This document shows positions 26,594 to 34,146 of a stretch of 64,000 nt of DNA, piece after piece; the stretch's first letter is position 1, and each line of letters starts with the position of its first letter. This DNA is from JALHST01 sp038316335 (GTDB lineage: Bacteria > Bacteroidota > Bacteroidia > Flavobacteriales > Flavobacteriaceae): positions 52,364-116,363 of the forward strand of contig JBBQAM010000005.1 of the NCBI GenBank assembly GCA_038316335.1, given 5' to 3'. The position numbers were made by a program, and so were the translations under genes. Below the pieces are notes generated by a model. It ran no database searches, was not told the origin of the DNA, and saw only the letters and a list, made by a program, of their open reading frames with translations.

Positions 26594-27982
26594 ATGACAC
26601 TCATAAAATCTATTTCGGGAATACGGGGAACGATCGGGGGTCGGCCAGGGGATAATCTAACGCCCATCGATGCCGTAAAATTTGCAGCTGCTTATGGCAT
26701 GTGGTTAAAGGAATATTCCCAAAAGCAGGACCTGAAGGTCGTCATTGGTCGGGATGCCCGATTATCAGGTGAAATGATCCAAAATCTAGTAGTTTCGACT
26801 TTGGTGGGCCTTGGCATTGATGTGATCGACTTGGATCTTTCGACCACGCCTACCGTAGAAATCGCTGTTCCATTAGAGGGTGCCGATGGAGGTATCATTT
26901 TAACGGCCAGCCATAATCCCAAACAATGGAACGCCCTCAAATTGTTGAATGAGAAGGGCGAGTTTTTAGACGCCGCACAAGGGGCCCTGATTTTGGAAAT
27001 TGCAGAAAAAGAGGCTTTTGATTTTTCGGAGGTAGATGCCTTGGGTGAGATTACAAGAAACGATGCCTACATCGATATCCATATTGACGAAGTACTGAAT
27101 TTGGCACTAGTAGATGCAGAGACTATCAGAAACGCGAAATTCAAGGTAGTCGTAGACGGGGTGAATTCTACCGGGGGAATCGCCATACCAAGGCTCCTGG
27201 ATGCTTTGGGAGTAGAAGTAGTTAAATTATATTGTGAACCGACAGGGCATTTTCCGCATAACCCAGAGCCATTAAAGGAGCATTTGGGGGATATCTGTCG
27301 CTTGGTCGTTCAGGAGAAAGCCGATTTCGGCATCGTAGTAGATCCTGATGTCGATCGTTTGGCTTTCATCAGTAACGATGGCGAAATGTTCGGTGAGGAA
27401 TACACCCTGGTAGCCTGTGCCGATTATGTGCTGGGGAAGACGAACGGCAATACAGTATCAAATTTATCGTCGTCACGGGCCCTGCGCGATATTACCTTAA
27501 AACATGGTGGAACCTACGAAGCTGCAGCAGTTGGCGAGGTAAACGTGGTTACAAAGATGAAATCGAATAACGCCATAATCGGCGGGGAAGGCAATGGCGG
27601 TATCATCTATCCGGAAAGCCATTATGGTCGGGATTCCTTGGTAGGTACAGCGCTATTTTTGATGTTGATGGCCGAAAAAGGGGGTACGGTAGCTGAACTT
27701 CGAGCGAGCTATCCGTCGTATTTTATGGGTAAAAAGAAAATCGAATTGACGCCGGACCTCGATGTAGATGCCATTTTAAAGGCGATGGCTCAAAAATATA
27801 AAAATGAGGAAATTTCAACCATTGACGGGGTGAAAATCGACTTTCCCGAAAATTGGGTACACCTTCGTAAATCGAATACCGAGCCGATAATACGCGTATA
27901 TACCGAGGCAAAAAGCCAAGTAGAAGCCGACAATCTGGGCGACAGGATCATTTCTGAAATTCAGATGATTTCTGAGAGTTAA
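26594..27982 (+). CDS. glmM: Phosphoglucosamine mutase
   Basis: Converts glucosamine-6-phosphate to glucosamine-1-phosphate for UDP-GlcNAc, peptidoglycan and lipid A synthesis. The phosphoserine loop TASHNPKQWNALK puts the catalytic Ser at 106. The Mg-binding DPDVDRL loop, the sugar-binding GEGNGGI segment and the C-terminal phosphate-binding RKSNTEPIIRVYTE are intact. Length 462 aa is typical. Some Bacteroidetes homologues also act on glucose or mannose phosphates, so a broader phosphohexomutase role is possible. Its 3' end overlaps the convergent hydroxylase gene by 4 bp. Confidence 0.93.
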   Translation: MTLIKSISGIRGTIGGRPGDNLTPIDAVKFAAAYGMWLKEYSQKQDLKVVIGRDARLSGEMIQNLVVSTLVGLGIDVIDLDLSTTPTVEIAVPLEGADGGIILTASHNPKQWNALKLLNEKGEFLDAAQGALILEIAEKEAFDFSEVDALGEITRNDAYIDIHIDEVLNLALVDAETIRNAKFKVVVDGVNSTGGIAIPRLLDALGVEVVKLYCEPTGHFPHNPEPLKEHLGDICRLVVQEKADFGIVVDPDVDRLAFISNDGEMFGEEYTLVACADYVLGKTNGNTVSNLSSSRALRDITLKHGGTYEAAAVGEVNVVTKMKSNNAIIGGEGNGGIIYPESHYGRDSLVGTALFLMLMAEKGGTVAELRASYPSYFMGKKKIELTPDLDVDAILKAMAQKYKNEEISTIDGVKIDFPENWVHLRKSNTEPIIRVYTEAKSQVEADNLGDRIISEIQMISES

Positions 27983-28794
27983 TTGATTGGCTGTGTTGTG
28001 CTTTTTATAAATTCTTCCCGTACGATTTTAGCAGTTTTGTTATTGCCCGTATGATGCCATCCTGGTGGCATAAAGAGATATTTTAATTTGTTAATGAATC
28101 CGGGTGCGGCCTTCATGTCTTTCGCCAGAGCGACTATTTCACCAAAATAGACATCCAGAAAATTACCCGAATCCAAATCGCGCGTAATGCCATATTCGAT
28201 CGGAATTTGGTGTTGTTCTGTTTGGTAGGTGCCAAAAACCCTATCCCATATAGCAAGTAGATTGCAAAAATTAGTATCCATGTAGAGTGGGTTTTTAGCA
28301 TGATGTACCCTATGGTGCGAAGGTGTCAGGATAATCCTATTCATAAACCCAAGTCTCCCATCTTTTAGAATATTTTCACCTATATGTATAAAAGCACCCC
28401 AGGTACCATCGATGAACATGATTATGAAAAGTAGTTCTGGATGCACTCCCAACGCAATGCACACCGTTGTTCGAATAATATCGGCGTAGGGTGCATGTGG
28501 TTGTAAAAGGCCGATTATATAGGTTACCATGGCTATCGCAAGAAACCGTCCGATAATCCGGTTAAATAGGTAGATCAGGAAATTAACTTTATAGACTTTT
28601 GCATGTGGTTTTTTATAGATCAGTCCCAAAATAAATTCAAGAATTAATAAAAGAGGGATAATGGGATAGATTAAGGCAACAATGCCATCATAGGTCCTAA
28701 ATGCACCGTAATTCCCGGTTTCAAGAATATCCAAAGCTTGGGATATTCCCAAAAAGCCTATAATTTCATTGTAAAGGTTTAGTAAGGTTTCCAT
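27979..28794 (-). CDS. Sterol desaturase/fatty acid hydroxylase family protein, internally deleted
   Basis: Membrane protein of the fatty acid hydroxylase superfamily (271 aa, several hydrophobic helices). Working members bind two irons through three histidine clusters (HxxxH, HxxHH, HxxHH). Only the last is present here, SHHRVHH, with the preceding FIHIGEN segment. The region that should hold the first two clusters is absent: the N-terminal helices (ending IIGLLQPHAP) run straight into YADIIRTTVC, which in full-length relatives follows those clusters. This looks like an in-frame deletion of some tens of codons and probably leaves an inactive enzyme. The frame is otherwise intact with normal codon use. 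A TATTTTTG box lies 32 bp upstream (28826-28833). Confidence 0.75.
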   Translation of the reverse strand: METLLNLYNEIIGFLGISQALDILETGNYGAFRTYDGIVALIYPIIPLLLILEFILGLIYKKPHAKVYKVNFLIYLFNRIIGRFLAIAMVTYIIGLLQPHAPYADIIRTTVCIALGVHPELLFIIMFIDGTWGAFIHIGENILKDGRLGFMNRIILTPSHHRVHHAKNPLYMDTNFCNLLAIWDRVFGTYQTEQHQIPIEYGITRDLDSGNFLDVYFGEIVALAKDMKAAPGFINKLKYLFMPPGWHHTGNNKTAKIVREEFIKSTTQPIN

Positions 28795-28825
28795 CTGGTG
28801 TGCGTACTGAATATATTATGGTTCC

Positions 28826-28833
28826 CAAAAATA
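28826..28833 (-). promoter_or_regulatory. Candidate -7 box of the hydroxylase-family gene
   Basis: TATTTTTG on the minus strand, 32 bp before the ATG. No -33 partner seen. Confidence 0.35.
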
Positions 28834-28868
28834 TAAAATTAGCACGGTATACCCATAACTTGAACGCG

Positions 28869-29756
28869 TTATCTAAATGCGGTCGGCACTTTGTAACGGT
28901 GCTTCCATCGTTTATGGGTCCACAAATAATGCGCTGGTTTTTCCCGTATTTGCTGCTCGGTAAGCCTTAAAAACGTGTCTGTAATTTCGTGTTGCCGTGT
29001 AGTTTTCGCAGACGTCGTAATCGGAATGAATTCTGCCTGATAATACCCTCTTTTTACCTTAGCTACCTTGATGAACACCACGGCCAAATCAAATTTTCTG
29101 GCCATACTTTCGGCCCCATTGAAAATAGGCACTTTAACCCCCATGAAATCGGTCCAATAGGTGGCCAAATGGGCCTGGGGAGATTGGTCACTGACTATCC
29201 CATAACAAGAGCGAATGTGTTGTTCTTGATTGCGAATTACTGTTTTTACGGTTTGTTGTTGCGTAATCAAGGTGGTATTCCATCGTGTTCTTACCTTTTT
29301 GATAAAGGCATCGAAATAGGTATTGCCGATTTTTTGGTACACGGCGTATCCCTTTGCATCTACATAGTTATTAATACTAACATTCCATTCCCAATTGGCA
29401 TAATGGGAGCAGACCAAGAAGACACTTTTATCCTTTAGGATATTCCTCAGTACCTCAATATTGATAATGTGATAGCGTTTTTTTACATCTTCCTTAGTGA
29501 GGTTCATACTCTTGACCGTTTCCAAAAATAGATCGCACATATGTTTATAAAAGTCGCGTTGGATCTGTACGATTTCTTCTTGGGTCTTCTCTGGAAATAC
29601 CAGGCGAAGATTTTCGTAGACTACCTTTTTACGATATCCGATTAGATGAAAGATCAAGAAATAGACTAGGTCTGAAAAGGCATAGAAAATACGGTAAGGA
29701 AGGATGGATATAAGCCATAGAAATGGATAGACTACGATAAAAACAAGTAACTGCAT
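28869..29756 (-). CDS. Lipid A biosynthesis acyltransferase (LpxL/HtrB family)
   Basis: Inner-membrane acyltransferase that adds a secondary acyl chain to lipid A or makes a related acylated lipid. One N-terminal membrane helix (residues ~2-20) is followed by the catalytic HX4E motif HYANWE (His118, Glu123) and the conserved YENLRLVFPEKT and SDQSPQ blocks. At 295 aa the length is normal. The frame begins seven codons earlier, but the divergent promoter palindrome at 29775-29792 favours ATG 29754-29756. In Bacteroidetes, members of this family have been linked to both lipid A and amino-lipid acylation, so the acceptor is not certain. Confidence 0.9.
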   Translation of the reverse strand: MQLLVFIVVYPFLWLISILPYRIFYAFSDLVYFLIFHLIGYRKKVVYENLRLVFPEKTQEEIVQIQRDFYKHMCDLFLETVKSMNLTKEDVKKRYHIINIEVLRNILKDKSVFLVCSHYANWEWNVSINNYVDAKGYAVYQKIGNTYFDAFIKKVRTRWNTTLITQQQTVKTVIRNQEQHIRSCYGIVSDQSPQAHLATYWTDFMGVKVPIFNGAESMARKFDLAVVFIKVAKVKRGYYQAEFIPITTSAKTTRQHEITDTFLRLTEQQIREKPAHYLWTHKRWKHRYKVPTAFR

Positions 29757-29774
29757 GCATTGACTTATAGTTCG

Positions 29775-29792
29775 CAAATATAGCTATATTTG
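29775..29792. promoter_or_regulatory. Back-to-back divergent -7 boxes in a perfect 18-bp palindrome
   Basis: CAAATATAGCTATATTTG is a perfect palindrome. Its right half TATATTTG (29785-29792) is the -7 box of the rhomboid gene, with TTG at 29760-29762 giving a 22-bp spacer. Its left half read on the minus strand is the -7 box of the acyltransferase gene. Confidence 0.6.
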
Positions 29793-29814
29793 ATACGAAT
29801 AATAAACCAATGCC

Positions 29815-30465
29815 ATGCACAACCTACATTTCGTCACCATCGCCATCATACTTGCCAATGTTTTGGTTTCGCTAAAAGGATTTAATGATGTGACCTTTTT
29901 TGAACGCTACAAATTCGCTATTGGGGCAATAAAAGCTGGCCAAAAGGACCGTATGGTCACTTCGGGTTTTCTGCATGTCGATCTTTCCCATCTGCTTTTC
30001 AATATGATTACCTTATACTTTTTTGCCAATGTGGTCATTAGTTGGTTTGGACCTTCGAAATTTTTGATCATTTATTTTATAAGTCTTGTGGCAGGAAGTC
30101 TTTTGGCACTTTTTTTTCATAATCAAGAACCGCAGTACAGCGCCGTTGGTGCAAGTGGTGCGGTTACAGGAATCTTATATTCTGCAATTCTCTTGCAACC
30201 TGGTATGGACCTCTACCTCATGTTCATTCCGATACCCATTCCTGCTTATATCCTTGGAATTGGTTATTTATTATATTCTATATACGGAATGCGAACCAGA
30301 TTGGGCAATATAGGGCATACGGCCCATTTTGGTGGTGCTATAGGAGGCTTTGCCATTACCTTGATGTTAAAGCCCGAACTTCTTATAACTGATACATTAA
30401 TGGTGGCCTTACTCACAGTGCCGATTATTATCCTATTTGTTATGACAAAAATGGGGAAGATTTGA
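29815..30465 (+). CDS. Rhomboid-family intramembrane serine protease
   Basis: Six-helix intramembrane protease of 216 aa. The catalytic dyad is visible: Ser114 in VGASGAVTG and His171 in HTAHFGG. The conserved HLLFN (His59, Asn63) of helix 2 and the ..SGFLHVDLSH entry segment are also present. Rhomboids cut transmembrane helices near the membrane surface; the substrate here is unknown. It is divergent from the lipid A type acyltransferase, sharing a palindromic promoter. Confidence 0.93.
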   Translation: MHNLHFVTIAIILANVLVSLKGFNDVTFFERYKFAIGAIKAGQKDRMVTSGFLHVDLSHLLFNMITLYFFANVVISWFGPSKFLIIYFISLVAGSLLALFFHNQEPQYSAVGASGAVTGILYSAILLQPGMDLYLMFIPIPIPAYILGIGYLLYSIYGMRTRLGNIGHTAHFGGAIGGFAITLMLKPELLITDTLMVALLTVPIIILFVMTKMGKI

Positions 30466-30605
30466 GCCTAAACTCAACCAGAGTAGATTGTAGGAAATTT
30501 CTACGGACATTCATTATAGATCAAGATTTTTCATTCCTAGGTATACTTTTTGGGTTCTTTGGTCGTTAAAGTAGTCCCAAACAACGACAAATTATATACC
30601 TACTT

Positions 30606-32246
30606 ATGATAAGAAAGACCTTACTTTCTGCACTTGTTGCGAGTGCATTTGTATCCTGTAGTGATCAAACTACTGTATATAGCGATCCTCAAGACGACAT
30701 TATGCTGGAGGAAAATCAAGCAATTTTAGAAAAAAGTATTGTTTATGACTACTCAGGTGTCCTAGACATAACCGATGATAGTCAGATTACCCGTAAAGCA
30801 ACGGGTTCGGCGAAACTCGATATTGCCGGTGATTACCCGCTTACGTTGGTTGCGCAGGTAAAACCACCTTCCTATGATGGTGCTAAGAACCTAACGGCAT
30901 CGCATGTGTATGTAGATGGAGATTATGCTTATGTTTCATACAATACGGTTGAAGATGGATATGCTGGCGGAATTGATATCATTGACGTTAGTGACCCAAA
31001 CAAGCCCAGATTAACATCGCGGCTTTACTATATCAATGCCGACATCAATTCATTGAAATACGAAAACGGCTATGTGTATGCTGTTGGCGGGGTAGATTCT
31101 GAAAAATCGGTAACGGCAACGGCCAACTCGTTTATTGCAAGAATACCTGCTTCGAATGGTAGGTTTGATACGAATGCTGGTATTACCTACGGATTTCAAT
31201 TAGGATATAACGCCACCGATGTGGCTATTACCTCAAAAACAATCCTTGTTACCAGTGGCCAGGATGGCTATTTAACGGTTTATGACAAGGGTACAATTGT
31301 TACACAAACTGAAGCGCCCTTTGCCGATCTACGATCTGTTGCCTTCAATAATAATACAATCGCCATTTTGGATGCTAGCAAAGGAGTAACGCTGCTCGAT
31401 ACCAATTTGCAACCGCTCCTCGAAATTCCCATTAACTCGGATTTTGGGGTCAACACAAAACGAAACTTGGATTTTTATGCTGATAGGATCGTTGTACCCG
31501 AGGGTTCTAAAGGTGCTGGAATTTATAGTGCGACCTCTGGAAACTTATTAGAATATGTTCCTATTATGGCCAATCCGAACGGGGTATCGACAGATGACAT
31601 AGTTACCAATGCGGTTGCCATAAATGAGAAGGTCATGTTAATGGCCAACGGTGGCGGCGGACTTTGTTTGACCGAAGACCAGGGCGACAATACGAGCCTA
31701 GTAGGAATCATTGAACTAGAGGGTTCTATTAATTATGTGGAGTCAAAGGATGATTATATATTCGCCGCTTCAGGCAAGGAAGGGTTACAGATTATTAAGC
31801 TTAACAGACCAAGTCAAAGTTTGGTCGAACGGTGTGCATCGCTAAGTGATTACAAAGGCAGCGCAAATTTGGAAGTGCTCAACGGCGAAAATGAAGCATA
31901 CCATGGGAGCAAAAGATTTAATACGATCACTGTAGATGGATCATTGCTCTTATGTGGATCATGGACGGTGAGCAATGCTGTTGATATCAATACCAATGGG
32001 CTATTCGAAATGAATGGGACGTTGGTTGTCGGTAGAAATAGTAAAAGAAAAAATGTGACCGTTGGTGCTAACGCCACCTTTAGGGTAGAAGGTAACTTGA
32101 CCATTTATGGAGACTTACTACTTGAAGATGGTGCCACGCTCGAATTTTTGGGCAATGGCTCTGTAGTGAATGTTTTTGGATCGGTCAAAAAGTCGGGAAC
32201 GGTGGAAGTCAAAGGAACATTTCTTGATTTCCAGAACAAATTTTAA
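30606..32246 (+). CDS. LVIVD-repeat surface lipoprotein with C-terminal beta-helix-like repeats
   Basis: Lipoprotein (546 aa) with a leader ending FVSCSDQ. Residues ~60-390 form propeller-like LVIVD repeats (GGIDIIDVSDPNKPRL, YLTVYDKGTIV, LLDTNLQPLLEIP and others), a fold used for extracellular binding. From ~410 to the end, short repeats (ITVDGSLLLCGSW, VDINTNGLFEMNGTLVVG, FRVEGNLTIYGDLLLEDG) stack like a right-handed beta-helix or filamentous-haemagglutinin-type solenoid. Probably a cell-surface adhesin or binding protein. It stands alone and is closed by a strong terminator. Confidence 0.82.
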   Translation: MIRKTLLSALVASAFVSCSDQTTVYSDPQDDIMLEENQAILEKSIVYDYSGVLDITDDSQITRKATGSAKLDIAGDYPLTLVAQVKPPSYDGAKNLTASHVYVDGDYAYVSYNTVEDGYAGGIDIIDVSDPNKPRLTSRLYYINADINSLKYENGYVYAVGGVDSEKSVTATANSFIARIPASNGRFDTNAGITYGFQLGYNATDVAITSKTILVTSGQDGYLTVYDKGTIVTQTEAPFADLRSVAFNNNTIAILDASKGVTLLDTNLQPLLEIPINSDFGVNTKRNLDFYADRIVVPEGSKGAGIYSATSGNLLEYVPIMANPNGVSTDDIVTNAVAINEKVMLMANGGGGLCLTEDQGDNTSLVGIIELEGSINYVESKDDYIFAASGKEGLQIIKLNRPSQSLVERCASLSDYKGSANLEVLNGENEAYHGSKRFNTITVDGSLLLCGSWTVSNAVDINTNGLFEMNGTLVVGRNSKRKNVTVGANATFRVEGNLTIYGDLLLEDGATLEFLGNGSVVNVFGSVKKSGTVEVKGTFLDFQNKF

Positions 32247-32273
32247 AGACACCGGTTTTAAATAAGATACAGA

Positions 32274-32306
32274 AAGCCCCAAAGGAATTTACTTTGGGGC
32301 TTTTTT
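32274..32306 (+). terminator. Rho-independent terminator after the LVIVD gene
   Basis: AAGCCCCAAAG (32274-32284) pairs perfectly with CTTTGGGGCTT (32292-32302) around a 7-nt loop and runs into six T. It lies between convergent genes. Confidence 0.88.
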
Positions 32307-32326
32307 AGTACGGGTATTTTTGGAAG

Positions 32327-33460
32327 CTATTTCAGCAATTCGGCAACTTTTTCCTCCAATTGAGAACCCCGTAGGTTCTTGGCTATGATGATGCCGTTTT
32401 CATCTAGGAGGAAAGCGGCCGGAATGGCCTCCACGCCATATATCCTTGCAATTGGGTCATCAAAGTACGCCACATGGGATACTTGGTTCCAAATCAAACC
32501 ATCATCGGCAATGGCCTTTTTCCAATCATCCGCATTTCGGTCTAACGAAACACCAATGATGTTAAATCCTTTATCATGATATTTTTTATAGGCATTGACC
32601 ACATTGGGGTTTTCTGCCCGGCATGGCTTGCACCAAGCCGCCCAAAAGTCGACCAGTGTCACTTTTCCTATGACATCCTTTAAGGCCAACTGCTCTCCAG
32701 TAGGGGTAGGCGCACTGAAATTAGGAGCCTTTGAACCAATGGAAGTGTTTTTTTCCGACGCCTCACGGGTTGTTGCGGCATTTATTTGTTCGACCAGATG
32801 CGCGGCCGCGGTAGATTCCTTGATTTCCGGGGAAAGTCCGTCATATAATGCCTGCACTTCTTCGGCTGTGAGCGATCGCGATACGAGTGCCCGATCAATA
32901 AGTAGTACCGATATCAAGGCATCCGGATTTTTTTTGATAAAATCAAGATCTAGGTTTTTATATTCTTCTTGCAATTCCTTCATTTCATCGGTCAAGGAGG
33001 TCACTACTGCCTCATTCTGTGTCAAGGTCGCCTGTTGAAGGTCTTCCTGAATTGAAATCCCCCTAAGATTGATTTCTTGCGACTTTTCCAGATAACTGGC
33101 AAACTTATCATTTTGGAGAGCTCCCTTTAATTTGGCCATGCCCAAACTGTCCTTTTCCGCCTTGATTTCAATATCCCCGTTTTCTAAGATGATCGCGGCA
33201 TAACCAGGGATCTTATCAATAAAGATATACCGCATTTCAGGTGATTTGACCGCCTTCCCGGTAAATAGGAATTTACCATTCTCCAAAGTCGTAGTATCCA
33301 CATCGACCGGCATATTGTTTTCACCTACTTTTCTTAGAAAGACCTTTGTCCCATTCTCGATTTCACCACCTATTTCACCATTAATGGCATAGCCTCCAGA
33401 ATTTTGGCCACATGCCAATATGACCATGATAATACCAAGGGACAAAACAATTTTTTTCAT
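32327..33460 (-). CDS. TlpA-like thiol-disulfide oxidoreductase lipoprotein (DUF4369 + thioredoxin)
   Basis: Periplasmic, membrane-anchored redox protein. The leader ends MVILACGQ (Cys ~18). Residues ~25-110 resemble the DUF4369 beta domain common in Bacteroidetes; a helical linker follows, then an AhpC/TSA-Redoxin thioredoxin domain from ~240 with the redox pair in WAAWCKPCRAEN and the cis-proline segment EAIPAAFLLD. It likely reduces or oxidises exported proteins. The frame runs 88 codons upstream, but the first residues there look non-coding, and the terminator at 33507-33541 lies inside that extension, so ATG 33458-33460 is clear. Confidence 0.92.
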   Translation of the reverse strand: MKKIVLSLGIIMVILACGQNSGGYAINGEIGGEIENGTKVFLRKVGENNMPVDVDTTTLENGKFLFTGKAVKSPEMRYIFIDKIPGYAAIILENGDIEIKAEKDSLGMAKLKGALQNDKFASYLEKSQEINLRGISIQEDLQQATLTQNEAVVTSLTDEMKELQEEYKNLDLDFIKKNPDALISVLLIDRALVSRSLTAEEVQALYDGLSPEIKESTAAAHLVEQINAATTREASEKNTSIGSKAPNFSAPTPTGEQLALKDVIGKVTLVDFWAAWCKPCRAENPNVVNAYKKYHDKGFNIIGVSLDRNADDWKKAIADDGLIWNQVSHVAYFDDPIARIYGVEAIPAAFLLDENGIIIAKNLRGSQLEEKVAELLK

Positions 33461-33506
33461 AATTCTATTTTTAGATTTGCAAATGTAGGTATATAATGGG
33501 ATAAAA

Positions 33507-33541
33507 AAAAAGCCCTTGAAATCACTTTTCAAGGGCTTTTT
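33507..33541 (-). terminator. Rho-independent terminator of the beta-barrel gene
   Basis: AAAAAGCCCTTGAAA and TTTTCAAGGGCTTTTT pair almost perfectly around TCAC. On the minus strand it follows the stop of the 33558-34052 gene and ends in a long T run. Confidence 0.85.
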
Positions 33542-33557
33542 GTTGTGAATTTTATCG

Positions 33558-34052
33558 TTAAAACTGATATCGAATGCCCAGGGCGATGTCAAAATCGAAA
33601 TTGTTCGAAAAACCATCGTATCCCACCAACCCAATTTCAGGTCTAAAATCGAGCGAAAGCAATAAGGGAATATCAAAATTATATTCAATCCCGATATCGC
33701 CGGCAGCAAAAACAAACAAGCCACCGTCTGGTGTGTTGTTTGGAAGTCGGGCGAAGTCTACACTGCCCAATCCGCCACCTACACCGTAGTACCAATTAAA
33801 ATCACCCTCGATCGTATGGACCCATTGATAAATCCCTGCCAATTTAAAGGCATCGTAATTTCGGCTATCGCGCCAACCTAGGTCGACCTCCAAACGATTA
33901 TAACGAAATAGGGATTTCTGATAGGATATTTCCGCGCCAAAGCCATCGCTATCCCCAAGCCGTAAACCCAGGGCATGATTTGCAATTTCTTGAGCTCCAA
34001 CCGATAGGGTGGCAAAAAAGGTGAATAATGTAATAAGTTTTACGATTTTCAT
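33558..34052 (-). CDS. Small outer-membrane beta-barrel protein
   Basis: Secreted 164-aa protein with signal peptide (MKIVKLITLFTFFATLSVGAQ, split at about 20/21). The mature part is built of alternating strands with Gly/aromatic girdles (LGLRLGDSDGFGAEISYQK, YYGVGGGLGSVDF, GDIGIEYNF, LSLDFRPEIGLVGY) and ends in Phe (GIRYQF), the outer-membrane insertion signal. Size suggests an eight-stranded barrel of the OmpW/OmpX kind. No function can be assigned. It is a single gene with its own terminator. Confidence 0.82.
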   Translation of the reverse strand: MKIVKLITLFTFFATLSVGAQEIANHALGLRLGDSDGFGAEISYQKSLFRYNRLEVDLGWRDSRNYDAFKLAGIYQWVHTIEGDFNWYYGVGGGLGSVDFARLPNNTPDGGLFVFAAGDIGIEYNFDIPLLLSLDFRPEIGLVGYDGFSNNFDFDIALGIRYQF

Positions 34053-34146
34053 ACATTTTAGTGTTTAGATAAGAATTTAAAAATGGGCTGTTCTTTTGAT
34101 TGCCCAACCAATAAAAACTTAAATTAGTGCCCAAAATTGTCCACAA

